A stretch of 28,604 nt of DNA, from positions 25,968 through 54,571 of the forward strand of contig DBDJ01000016.1 in assembly GCA_002293525.1 (NCBI GenBank). Reading direction: 5' to 3'. A program made the translations under genes and the position numbers. Source of the DNA: Lachnospiraceae bacterium UBA935. GTDB taxonomy: Bacteria; Bacillota; Clostridia; Lachnospirales; Lachnospiraceae. Below the pieces are notes generated by a model. The model searched no databases. It had not been told where the DNA came from and saw only the letters and a list, made by a program, of their open reading frames with translations. Of the stretch, positions 1-7,880 are shown piece by piece (position 1 is the first letter of the stretch; each line of letters starts with the position of its first letter).

Positions 1-8
1 GCTTTGCC

Positions 9-39
9 GGGCAATATGACGATTCGGTATTCCAACTGG
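9..39 (+). repeat. Partial second copy (right end) of the long palindromic element
   Basis: The 19 bases at 9-27 are identical to 20073-20091, the right-arm end of the long palindrome at 19847-20085. The next 12 bases match in 9 positions. The rest of this copy lies to the left of the window, so only its right end is visible. It sits about 50 bases upstream of the beta-helix gene. This shows the palindrome is a dispersed element with at least two copies in the same orientation. Confidence 0.75.
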
Positions 40-91
40 CAGTTAAAAACAAATAAAATATAATTATTAATTACTATAAACGGGAGGAATT

Positions 92-769
92 ATGAAGGCT
101 TTGAGAATTGAGGGTTTGTATGATTTGAAAGAGACGATTGCTGCTGAATTGATGAAAACGGAGGAATATCCGTGGCGGATACTTGGGAAGATAAAAGATT
201 ATATTTTGGATGTGGGGGGGAGGCTTGATCCGGAGCGTTTTGAGCGGGTGGCGGCTGATGTATGGATTGCCAAGTCGGCGCGGGTTGCTTCGACAGCATA
301 TATTAATGGACCGGCAATTATTGATGAGGAGGCGGAGGTTCGCCATTGTGCTTTTATCAGAGGGGCGGCGATTGTGGGGAAGCATGCTGTGGTGGGGAAT
401 TCTACTGAGCTTAAGAATGTGATTCTTTTTAACAGGGTTCAGGTGCCGCATTTTAATTATGTGGGGGACAGTATTTTGGGGTTTAAGTCACATATGGGAG
501 CAGGGGCGATTACATCGAATGTGAAAAGTGACAGTAGCCTTGTGCGGATTAAGCTTGAGGGGGAATATGTGGAAACGGGCTTGAAGAAATTTGGGGCGAT
601 GATCGGTGATTATGTGGAAATCGGGTGTAACTGTGTTTTGAATCCCGGAACAGTGGTCGGGCCTAGGACGAGTATCTATCCGCTTTCGGCAGTGCGGGGG
701 GTTATTCCGGCTGACAGTATATATAAATGTCAGGGAGAGGTGGCTTTGCGGAATATTGAATGTGACTAG
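92..769 (+). CDS. GlmU-like left-handed beta-helix (hexapeptide repeat) protein
   Basis: A 225-residue protein built mainly of hexapeptide repeats from about residue 50 to 215, the left-handed beta-helix fold of sugar acyltransferases. The stretches PHFNYVGDSILG and GAGAITSN align by eye with the acetyltransferase half of GlmU. The nucleotidyltransferase half of GlmU is absent, so the common label UDP-GlcNAc pyrophosphorylase would be misleading. Residues 1-45 are a non-repeat cap. The start is supported by GGGAGG seven bases upstream. The likely role is acyl or acetyl transfer to a sugar or sugar nucleotide in the cytoplasm, but the substrate is unknown. Codon use is unusually rich in G-ending codons (many GGG and GTG), unlike the gene pair downstream. 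Confidence 0.8.
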   Translation: MKALRIEGLYDLKETIAAELMKTEEYPWRILGKIKDYILDVGGRLDPERFERVAADVWIAKSARVASTAYINGPAIIDEEAEVRHCAFIRGAAIVGKHAVVGNSTELKNVILFNRVQVPHFNYVGDSILGFKSHMGAGAITSNVKSDSSLVRIKLEGEYVETGLKKFGAMIGDYVEIGCNCVLNPGTVVGPRTSIYPLSAVRGVIPADSIYKCQGEVALRNIECD

Positions 770-809
770 AATGCGGAAAGCGGAAAAGTTACCGTCCAGC
801 CCTCCGTCC

Positions 810-896
810 CCCGAGCCCTCCCCCGCTTTCTTTTCTATAAACTTTCGTTAGGGAGTGAACAGTGAACAGTAACAAGTAGTTTACAGCGAAAATAAT
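810..896 (+). repeat. Dispersed intergenic repeat, copy A
   Basis: Bases 810-824 (CCCGAGCCCTCCCCC) and the following 20 bases recur at 21624-21659 with one mismatch and one inserted base. The motif GAACAGTAACA (864-874 here, 21677-21687 there) and CGAAAATAAT (887-896, 21705-21714) recur at similar offsets. Both copies sit 90-135 bases upstream of a gene on the plus strand. It may be a mobile or REP-like element, or a shared leader; no coding sequence is visible. Confidence 0.65.
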
Positions 897-1028
897 ACAC
901 GCGAAAATATTCACTCCAAATAAGACTGGATTTTTTGCCGTAAGTGTGCGAAAATAGTTAATGTGTGCGGAAACGTTTCGATAGACTGTTGCGACGCACT
1001 CAGTAATACATATTGAAAGGAGATTCAC

Positions 1029-1721
1029 ATGATTTATTCGAAAGAAGTGGAAGAGATGTGTAAGGTGGCACAGGGCGTATGCCATGGCTGTGCTCCCATA
1101 CCCGAAGAAGCAAAATGGGTGAAAGCCAAAGAAGTGAAAGATATTTCCGGCCTGACGCATGGCGTGGGCTGGTGTGCGCCGCAGCAGGGTGCCTGCAAGC
1201 TGACTTTGAATGTAAAAGAGGGGATTATTCAAGAAGCATTGGTTGAGACAATCGGCTGTTCCGGGATGACGCATTCCGCAGCGATGGCTTCCGAGATCCT
1301 GCCGGGAAGGACGTTGCTTGAGGCTCTGAACACAGACCTTGTCTGTGATGCAATCAATACCGCCATGAGGGAATTGTTCCTGCAGATAGTTTACGGAAGG
1401 ACACAAAGCGCATTTTCGGAGGACGGGCTGCCGGTAGGCGCCGGACTTGAGGATCTGGGTAAGGGTCTGCGCAGCCAGGTAGGTACGATGTATGGTACTC
1501 TGGAAAAGGGGCCGCGGTATCTGGAGATGGCAGAAGGATATGTGACCGGCATTGCTCTCGATGAAGAAGATCAGATTATCGGTTATCAGTTTGTCAGTCT
1601 CGGCAAGATGACAGATTTTATTAAAAAGGGTGACGATCCGAATACCGCTTGGGAAAAAGCGAAAGGCCAGTACGGACGGGTGGCTGATGCGGTGAAGATT
1701 ATCGATCCCAGGCATGAATAA
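1029..1721 (+). CDS. NifU-like iron-sulfur cluster scaffold protein (partner of the GGGtGRT protein)
   Basis: A 230-residue cytoplasmic protein resembling the NifU/IscU N-terminal scaffold family, in the variant that accompanies GGGtGRT proteins. Candidate cluster ligands are cysteines at 11, 18, 21, 49, 56, 77 and 106, including the motifs WCAPQQGAC and GCSGMTHSAA. The C-terminal half, with GTMYGTLEKGPRYLEMAEGY, is an extension beyond a minimal IscU. AAAGGAG lies seven bases before the ATG. The stop is 19 bases before the GGGtGRT gene, which has its own strong ribosome binding site, so the two are almost certainly one operon. That the pair builds or delivers Fe-S clusters follows from the scaffold family; the target is unknown. 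Confidence 0.85.
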   Translation: MIYSKEVEEMCKVAQGVCHGCAPIPEEAKWVKAKEVKDISGLTHGVGWCAPQQGACKLTLNVKEGIIQEALVETIGCSGMTHSAAMASEILPGRTLLEALNTDLVCDAINTAMRELFLQIVYGRTQSAFSEDGLPVGAGLEDLGKGLRSQVGTMYGTLEKGPRYLEMAEGYVTGIALDEEDQIIGYQFVSLGKMTDFIKKGDDPNTAWEKAKGQYGRVADAVKIIDPRHE

Positions 1722-1740
1722 AAGAAGGAGGAAATAGAAA

Positions 1741-2751
1741 ATGGCTTTATTTGAATCATATGAAAGACGAATCAACCAAATCAATGAAGTACTTAACAGC
1801 TATGGAATTTCTTCCATCGAAGAAGCTGAAAAAATAACGAAAGATGCCGGCCTTGATGTCTACAAGCAAGTAGAAGGCATCCAGCCCATCTGTTTTGAAA
1901 ATGCCAAATGGGCTTATGTTGTAGGTGCCGCAATAGCCATTAAGAAAGGCTGCCGCCGGGCTGCTGACGCAGCGGCGGCGATCGGCGAAGGACTCCAGTC
2001 GTTTTGCATTCCCGGTTCCGTGGCTGACCAGCGCAAGGTAGGACTAGGACATGGGAATCTTGGCAAGATGCTGCTGGAAGAAGAAACCGAGTGTTTTGCT
2101 TTTCTGGCTGGGCATGAATCCTTTGCTGCGGCGGAAGGCGCGATCGGGATTGCTGAAAAAGCCAATAAGGTACGCCAGAAACCTTTGCGCGTGATCCTGA
2201 ACGGCCTTGGCAAGGATGCGGCGCAGGTGATTTCCCGGATTAACGGGTTCACTTTTGTGGAAACAGAGATGGATTATTATGCGGGTGAGGTCAAGGAAGT
2301 TTACCGCAAATCCTATTCTCAAGGACTGCGTGCGAAAGTCAACTGCTACGGTGCTAACGATGTGACCGAAGGTGTCGCTATTATGCATAAGGAAAAAGTG
2401 GACGTGTCCATCACCGGCAATTCCACCAATCCGACCAGGTTCCAGCATCCGGTTGCCGGTACTTATAAGAAAGAGTGCATGGAACAAGGGAAGAAGTATT
2501 TTTCCGTTGCCTCGGGCGGCGGTACGGGACGAACCCTGCATCCTGATAATATGGCAGCCGGCCCGGCTTCCTACGGCATGACGGATACTATGGGCCGGAT
2601 GCATTCCGATGCCCAGTTTGCCGGATCGTCTTCGGTACCCGCTCACGTCGAGATGATGGGCCTGATGGGTGCCGGGAACAACCCGATGGTCGGGATGACA
2701 GTGGCTGTGGCAGTTTCCGTGGAGGAAGCGGCGAAGGAAGGGCGGTTCTAG
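1741..2751 (+). CDS. GGGtGRT family protein
   Basis: A 336-residue protein with the family signature GGGTGRT at about residues 259-265, followed by a Gly/Met-rich tail (GMTDTMGRMHSDAQFAGSSS, then MMGLMGAGNNPMVGMTVAVAV). It has no signal peptide or clear membrane segment, so it is probably cytoplasmic. The family is conserved in many anaerobes but has no established biochemical function; its regular neighbour is the NifU-like scaffold, as here. The start has GGAGG nine bases upstream. The transcript is probably closed by the hairpin at 2785-2820. A role tied to iron-sulfur or redox metabolism is inferred only from the neighbour. Confidence 0.88.
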   Translation: MALFESYERRINQINEVLNSYGISSIEEAEKITKDAGLDVYKQVEGIQPICFENAKWAYVVGAAIAIKKGCRRAADAAAAIGEGLQSFCIPGSVADQRKVGLGHGNLGKMLLEEETECFAFLAGHESFAAAEGAIGIAEKANKVRQKPLRVILNGLGKDAAQVISRINGFTFVETEMDYYAGEVKEVYRKSYSQGLRAKVNCYGANDVTEGVAIMHKEKVDVSITGNSTNPTRFQHPVAGTYKKECMEQGKKYFSVASGGGTGRTLHPDNMAAGPASYGMTDTMGRMHSDAQFAGSSSVPAHVEMMGLMGAGNNPMVGMTVAVAVSVEEAAKEGRF

Positions 2752-2784
2752 TAAATAAAAGCCATATTTGTTTTTAGATTGATT

Positions 2785-2820
2785 AGGAGTGACCCATAAC
2801 ATAGAGGGGAGGTCACTCCT
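2785..2820 (+). terminator. Hairpin terminator after the GGGtGRT operon
   Basis: A perfect 10-base stem (AGGAGTGACC at 2785-2794, GGTCACTCCT at 2811-2820) with a 16-base loop is followed by an AT-rich stretch that lacks a pure T run. It lies 33 bases after the stop codon. The stem is convincing; the weak T tract lowers confidence. Confidence 0.6.
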
Positions 2821-2881
2821 ATATTTGTTAATAAAAATGCAATATCGTGTTAGGCTATAAAATGTGATGGGAGAAAGAATT

Positions 2882-5740
2882 ATGCTTTGTTTAAACTGTG
2901 GAACCCAATTAGCGGAGGATAACAAATATTGCTATAGATGTGGAGTAGCTACCGGGTCGGGAGTTAATGAGTCATTCAGTCTGAAAATCTCAGAAGATAT
3001 TTCTGATCCGCCGGATGGAAGTGATGATCACGTAAATTATCATGACGGCTTACGGCTTAGAACAAGGCGTGCTGAGAGAAAGCGAAGAATGAGTCTCGGT
3101 CATGTTTTAGTTGTAATATTCTTGTTGGGAAGCATATTCTTTTATTTACGTTATACAGGTTTTGTGTTTCACGGAACATGGAAAAATAACGCCGGTATTA
3201 AGACCTTGGCAGCCGGATCAGAAAACCATGGTAGTTTTACGATTGGAGTCAAGGAAGATGGAACAGTAATTGCTACCGGTGTTAACACTTATGGTCAATG
3301 CGATGTATCAGAATGGCATGGGATTATTGCAGTGTCGGCATCGGCCATTCACAGTGTTGGTCTGAGAGAAGATGGTAGTGTAGTGGCAGCCGGAAATAAT
3401 GAATGGGGTCAGTGCGATGTATCGGAATGGCAGGACATTATCGACGTTTCGGCAGGCGCTTTTTGTACGATAGGTCTGAAAGAGGACGGTACCGTGCTGA
3501 TGGCTGGGACATTCCTTGCGAGTCCAGAGGATCTGACAGATTGGAGTGACATAGTATCAGTGGCGGCTTGTACAGATCATGCGATCGGTATAAAAGCAGA
3601 CGGTACAGTTGTGGCAACGGGAAATAATGACCGAGGACAGTGTGATGTGTCCGCTTGGACTGATATTGCCTGTATATCCACAACAGAAACACATACTGTC
3701 GGTTTGAAAGAAGATGGGACGGTCGTTATCACGGGAGAATATGATTCAGGTGCTGGTGACAGAATAGCAAGTTGGCGTAATATTGTAGCCGTATATGCCT
3801 ATTTCGGCCAAACATGGGGATTAACAAGTGGCGGGAAGCTGGTTCACAGGGGCGAGTGCTATCAATGGGACAGGAAACAGACCTTATTTTTCTCCCCAAA
3901 CAGGGTGAGTTCTTGGCGTAATATTGTATCCTTGGCAATCGTAGACACTCATATGGTGGGGTTAAGACGTGATGGTTCGGTAGTAGCAGCCACCCCCTTG
4001 ACATATCAGGTAAATATATATGGTGAATGTGATGTGGAAGACTGGACGTTAAGAACTGAGACAGCAACTAGAGCAAATGAGCAGGCTAAGATACCTATAT
4101 TACTAGACGAAATAGCTGGTGGTGGATCAGTTATGGAACATGCCTCCACGGCTCGGTATAGCCTTGTAGAAGCCGAAAAAAAATATCCAGAAGATTTTGC
4201 CATTTTACTTGGTTATGTGGAAAAGGAATATATTAACAGATACGGTATAGCCGAAAGTACGCAGATTGATACAAGGGCTATTTTCTACAATGACAGTTCG
4301 GTACCGTCGCGGGTGGCAGTCAATGTCGGTGTCTATGGTATTGCGGCGGGTGATTTTGACGCTGACGGAACACTGGAAATGATTTTAAACTACGCTTGTT
4401 TGAATGATTATCCGGAAATCGGGACTGCCCTGGGAGAATACGGCTTCTTTTGTTACTCGTTGCTATTGGACATAGAAAGAGATAGAGATACGAATGAAAC
4501 TAGTGTTTCCGAAGGAAGGATCGGGAGGCAGTGGCTAAGCTATTTAAATCCATATGACTCTACCATGTCGGAGGGTCCTACTGAAGACATCATGACTCTT
4601 TTCAATATGGATGGAGAACCATATTTCGGTCTCCAGCATGAAATGCTGGATGAAGAAGGTGTTGAGAGAAATCTGAACTTTGCCTATGCAATAATCCAAA
4701 TAACAGATGATGAAGCTGGGCGCCTTAATAATACCCATGCACTCTATATGGCTAGAACGAGGTACTATACTTCTGAGGAATATAGCGAAGAAGGATTTTG
4801 GCAGACAACAGTCACCAGAGGTGACGAGGAGGATATTATTTATCAAAAAGGACGAGGCTATGAACCGGTTACAGATCGTTTCACGGATTTTGAATCGGCC
4901 TTAGCGGAGTTAAAGAGATTGGCAGCTGAGGACGGATATCTGAATCCGGACATAAAATCACAGGAATTTTTGATTTACCACTTTAACAGTGATATGGATG
5001 TTAATGCCTATGAACCGAATGATGGGTATCTGAAAATATCTTACCAGAGTGATATTGATGATAGTTGGATGCGGTATTTTTCCGATCAAGCGGATACTAT
5101 GACAGAAATACCAAGACCAGGTATCGACAGTGATATTTCGTTTCATAAGCAGGCAGATGAACTGACACCATACGATGTGGTGGTAAATGCATATCAGCAA
5201 TATGAAAACGTGGGATTCGAAGCTGGATATGCCGGACAAATCCCTGATGCTGTTATAGAAAATGTAGAGAGTTTTTATATAGATCCGAATGGAATGCACT
5301 TTCAGTATGCTTTGGAAGATTTAAGCGGTGATACGGTTCCGGAACTTATTATATCTTTAGCAGTAGAAAATTTTGATAGACCTCAGATCCTAGAAGTCTA
5401 TACGATAGATGCTATGGAGGCTGTTTCATTGGTTTATTCGTCTCTTAAGGAAGACCTGAGTATTCTTACAGACAATAAGATATGCCTGTCATATTATCAT
5501 TGGCAAGGCCAATCAAGATTTCGATACTATGAGTTTACAAATGAAATCGAGTTACATTTTATCGAGCAGATCTATGTATATTATGATGAATCAACAGACG
5601 AAAACGTGTTTGGGGTGAATTACAATGAATCCGATGATTTTTATAATTATGAAACCGTGACTCAGGAAGAGTTTGAAGCTATCAGAAACAAGTATGCCCA
5701 AGAAAAATCATTTGATTGGCGGCCACTTGGTGATTGGTAA
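2882..5740 (+). CDS. Membrane-anchored zinc-ribbon protein with RCC1-like repeats
   Basis: A 952-residue protein. Residues 3-20 form a zinc ribbon (CxxC at 3/6 and 17/20). A basic stretch (62-69) precedes one membrane segment (about 72-90), so the zinc ribbon is probably inside and the rest outside. Residues 105 to about 430 carry at least seven RCC1-type repeats with the core G-L-x-E-D-G-T-V-x-A-T-G and the recurring GQCDVSEW, predicted to form a beta-propeller. The C-terminal half has two acidic loops resembling calcium-binding or FG-GAP loops: DFDADGTLE near 490 and DLSGDTVPE near 811. A GTG codon six codons upstream opens the same frame, but GGGAG is well placed before ATG 2882. No catalytic motif was recognised; surface sensing or binding is inferred. 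Confidence 0.8.
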   Translation: MLCLNCGTQLAEDNKYCYRCGVATGSGVNESFSLKISEDISDPPDGSDDHVNYHDGLRLRTRRAERKRRMSLGHVLVVIFLLGSIFFYLRYTGFVFHGTWKNNAGIKTLAAGSENHGSFTIGVKEDGTVIATGVNTYGQCDVSEWHGIIAVSASAIHSVGLREDGSVVAAGNNEWGQCDVSEWQDIIDVSAGAFCTIGLKEDGTVLMAGTFLASPEDLTDWSDIVSVAACTDHAIGIKADGTVVATGNNDRGQCDVSAWTDIACISTTETHTVGLKEDGTVVITGEYDSGAGDRIASWRNIVAVYAYFGQTWGLTSGGKLVHRGECYQWDRKQTLFFSPNRVSSWRNIVSLAIVDTHMVGLRRDGSVVAATPLTYQVNIYGECDVEDWTLRTETATRANEQAKIPILLDEIAGGGSVMEHASTARYSLVEAEKKYPEDFAILLGYVEKEYINRYGIAESTQIDTRAIFYNDSSVPSRVAVNVGVYGIAAGDFDADGTLEMILNYACLNDYPEIGTALGEYGFFCYSLLLDIERDRDTNETSVSEGRIGRQWLSYLNPYDSTMSEGPTEDIMTLFNMDGEPYFGLQHEMLDEEGVERNLNFAYAIIQITDDEAGRLNNTHALYMARTRYYTSEEYSEEGFWQTTVTRGDEEDIIYQKGRGYEPVTDRFTDFESALAELKRLAAEDGYLNPDIKSQEFLIYHFNSDMDVNAYEPNDGYLKISYQSDIDDSWMRYFSDQADTMTEIPRPGIDSDISFHKQADELTPYDVVVNAYQQYENVGFEAGYAGQIPDAVIENVESFYIDPNGMHFQYALEDLSGDTVPELIISLAVENFDRPQILEVYTIDAMEAVSLVYSSLKEDLSILTDNKICLSYYHWQGQSRFRYYEFTNEIELHFIEQIYVYYDESTDENVFGVNYNESDDFYNYETVTQEEFEAIRNKYAQEKSFDWRPLGDW

Positions 5741-5770
5741 TTTTAACGCTATCAAATAGCTAATAATTCG

Positions 5771-5795
5771 AAAAAGTATACGTGTCTATACTTTT
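5771..5795. terminator. Bidirectional AT-rich terminator hairpin between convergent genes
   Basis: AAAAGTATA (5772-5780) pairs perfectly with TATACTTTT (5787-5795) around a 6-base loop. The A and T runs at the ends give a U tract on either strand. It lies 30 bases after the RCC1 gene and at the tail of the minus-strand gene remnant, as expected for a shared terminator. Confidence 0.6.
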
Positions 5796-5979
5796 ACATA
5801 TTCTGCTAGTGCTTCCGGGTCATCCACCAGATCACTCTCGATTTCCTGTGCGGATTCTGTCCAAGTAATTAATTCAGCCATCATAAAGGTGTAATCCGTC
5901 ACATCTATATGTCATCTGGATTATTAACATATTTATGCAATAGGTCGATGTTTTCATTCATCCAAGCATCAGCGTCAGC
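5786..5979 (-). pseudogene. Frameshifted gene remnant (DUF6591-like helical C-terminus)
   Basis: Just beyond the DUF5722 stop, the minus strand reads sensible protein in two frames. One (about 5979-5908) gives DADAWMNENIDLLHKYVNNP and ends in a stop at 5905-5907. After a frame change, 5902-5789 gives VTDYTFMMAELITWTES followed by an acidic helix, ending in TAG at 5786-5788. The composition and the order of helices resemble the C-terminal region of small clostridial lipoproteins of the DUF6591 type, recalled from memory. No start codon, signal peptide or N-terminal part is present. The likely history is a deletion joining the DUF5722 gene to the tail of a lost neighbour, followed by decay. Confidence 0.45.
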
Positions 5980-7609
5980 CGACAACCCCGTCCCCGCCTC
6001 TGGTCCAGATAATATTCTCGCGGATCATCGTATCGATGTCTATGCCGATGATTTCAGAAGCTCTTGCTTTGGCAACAGCTTCTTTTTCCGTTCCCAGATA
6101 CTTATAAATTTCATAGGCAGCTTTATGGTTTCCGGCGGTATCTTCAATACCCAAGTCCAGGTTGCTCAGCATCTCGTGGGGATCATCGGTCAGCCGGTAG
6201 AGCATGAAGGCATCAACATCCGGAAGCGAGGCTGCTTTCAGATAGCCGTAAGCGATCGATGCTTCCTGATTCTCAGCCCCGAAAGCCGAAGTGTAGCCGA
6301 TCTCAGCCAGGGAAATGCTTCTCACCTCGCCGGCCGGATTCAGGAAGGCCGGCTGGTGCATATAGTCAATCAGGATGTCGATATTCTGCATGGTTATATA
6401 AGGGGTCGTGATGCCTTCCTTTACCCAGACGGCCGGGCCGTTCCAGGCATAGGGATCATACAGGGGGGAATTATAAGGGTGGTAGGAAAGCCCCCAGTCG
6501 ATATTGCCTTCCCGTAACATATAATAGTTAAACTGATCCAGATATTCCTTGGCCAGGAAACTGCCGGGGTTAGATTTGCGGTTCCATTCCTGGTCGATAG
6601 AATTGTAGATTCTTGCGTTACCGTTATTGCTTTTGATTTCATTATAAAAGATCCGGAATGCCTTCACGTACATATTTACATTTAGATCCAAGGAAGTCGA
6701 GCTGCTGTACCACCATGAGGTACGGGCATTGGTTTCATTACCCAGGATCCAGTTGTCGACCTGTCCGCATCCTTGGGTGCCGCTGTATCTTTTGCCGAGG
6801 AAAGCCCCGATTGCTTTCAGCTGTCCGACGCCGGCTTCATTGGCAGTATTAAGGGCAAAGCCAGGACAGTCCCCGCCCAATGCCAGCGGGTGGATGAGAT
6901 CCTGAGCATTGGCGCTGCTGCCGCCGTTATTCAGGATCACCAAAGTCACCTGGATACCGCTGTTATTCAGGTATTTAATAAAGGAATCATAATTAGCGAT
7001 TACCGTTCCGTTAAAATAATAGGTGGCACCGTTATAAGGGAAGGCAATGCTTCCGGCAGCGGAACCGTCCGCACAGATGTCTCCCAGATTGATATTGTAA
7101 ATCACCTGCTGGATGCCCAGGTCCTGCATGCTGCCGTCATTAATCACGGAACCGGGAAGAATCCCCTTGATGCCGGTGTCCCTTCGTGCCGATGTGTAGG
7201 CGGCGATACTCTCCGGATTGGTAATATAGTGTTCATCGCTGACCTGTGTCAGCTGCCCGCCGCTTTTGACGGCAATCAAGAACTTCCGGCTCAGATTGGA
7301 ATCAGAAGTTCCATAGGCTAACGGAAAGCTGACGGAAACCGCTTTGCCGATGTCGGCGGCAGCGACTACTGTTCCGGCAGTACCGTCCTGATACACTTCA
7401 TTGGCATAAATATAGTATTTTCCGTCATCGCTTGCCGGAACGTTGGAAGCACTGATACTGCATATGACATCTGATCCGGATATCGTGCAGGAATCTATAG
7501 ATACGGTGCGGCCCGCCGCTTGAACTTCAGATGGTGCGGATCCCGCAGGAAAGACGGAATAAAAGACAATTACTGCAAGTGACAGTGCGATGATTTTTAG
7601 TCTGCTCAT
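5975..7609 (-). CDS. Secreted DUF5722 family protein, glycosidase-like
   Basis: A 544-residue exported protein. Residues 1 to about 31 form a signal peptide (basic start, hydrophobic core, VQA then AG). Residues 33-125 look like a small beta domain, and residues 133-530 match the DUF5722 family. The fold appears to be a glycosidase-like TIM barrel: the motif WILGNETN gives an Asn-Glu pair at 291-292, and SLAEIGYTS gives Glu436, positions that fit the acid/base and nucleophile of clan GH-A enzymes. That assignment is inference. An upstream in-frame ATG at 7624 overlaps the ribosome binding site; GGAGG eight bases before ATG 7609 fixes the start. A sigma-A promoter lies at 7677-7705. The last residues may be altered, because the reading frame runs into the gene remnant beyond. 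Confidence 0.8.
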   Translation of the reverse strand: MSRLKIIALSLAVIVFYSVFPAGSAPSEVQAAGRTVSIDSCTISGSDVICSISASNVPASDDGKYYIYANEVYQDGTAGTVVAAADIGKAVSVSFPLAYGTSDSNLSRKFLIAVKSGGQLTQVSDEHYITNPESIAAYTSARRDTGIKGILPGSVINDGSMQDLGIQQVIYNINLGDICADGSAAGSIAFPYNGATYYFNGTVIANYDSFIKYLNNSGIQVTLVILNNGGSSANAQDLIHPLALGGDCPGFALNTANEAGVGQLKAIGAFLGKRYSGTQGCGQVDNWILGNETNARTSWWYSSSTSLDLNVNMYVKAFRIFYNEIKSNNGNARIYNSIDQEWNRKSNPGSFLAKEYLDQFNYYMLREGNIDWGLSYHPYNSPLYDPYAWNGPAVWVKEGITTPYITMQNIDILIDYMHQPAFLNPAGEVRSISLAEIGYTSAFGAENQEASIAYGYLKAASLPDVDAFMLYRLTDDPHEMLSNLDLGIEDTAGNHKAAYEIYKYLGTEKEAVAKARASEIIGIDIDTMIRENIIWTRGGDGVVG

Positions 7610-7676
7610 AATGTGTTCCTCCATAAGAAATCGGAATTTCTAAAGAATGATTATTCATAATGTACATTTTTATTTT

Positions 7677-7705
7677 ATCTTATCATCAGTCGGCAAAATG
7701 GTCAA
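7677..7705 (-). promoter_or_regulatory. Sigma-A promoter of the DUF5722 gene
   Basis: On the minus strand TTGACC, a 17-base spacer and TAAGAT lie 68 bases upstream of the chosen start codon. Both hexamers are near consensus. Confidence 0.7.
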
Positions 7706-7758
7706 TTTATTCATGCGCTTTTATTTTTTTCCTTAAGTAGGGGCTGACAAAAGAGAAA

Positions 7759-7800
7759 CTGGTACGCTCCGGCTTTTATGATTTAGCCACAGCGTACCAG
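7759..7800 (-). terminator. Strong hairpin terminator of the 28-codon reading frame
   Basis: CTGGTACGCT (7759-7768) pairs perfectly with AGCGTACCAG (7791-7800), and an inner GGCT/AGCC stem extends it. On the minus strand the hairpin is followed by TTTCTCTTTTG. It overlaps the stop codon of the small reading frame at 7783-7869, which suggests that the frame is transcribed as a discrete short RNA. Confidence 0.7.
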
Positions 7801-7869
7801 TCGGTGCATGTCAATTACTGAAAGCGCTGTGTCCATACATAATGATACGATTTTTCCTTTAATAATCAT
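7783..7869 (-). CDS. Putative 28-residue small protein
   Basis: A short reading frame on the minus strand begins with MIIKGKIVSLCMD and ends with RLVRCG, and contains two cysteines. Its ATG is five bases after a GGGAGG ribosome binding site (7875-7880), and a 10-base-pair terminator hairpin overlaps its stop codon, so it has the parts of a real small gene. It is similar to nothing I recognise. It lies divergent from the radical SAM cluster and about 475 bases from it. It could be a signalling or leader peptide, a small regulatory RNA that happens to contain a frame, or a decayed gene. The ribosome binding site and terminator are seen; function is unknown. Confidence 0.45.
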   Translation of the reverse strand: MIIKGKIVSLCMDTALSVIDMHRLVRCG

Positions 7870-7880
7870 AATATCCTCCC

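Noticed and set aside
789..1784. Long minus-strand frame of 331 codons opposite the NifU-like gene
   Set aside because: It is antisense to a well-recognised gene over most of its length, and the product has no sensible composition or ribosome binding site.
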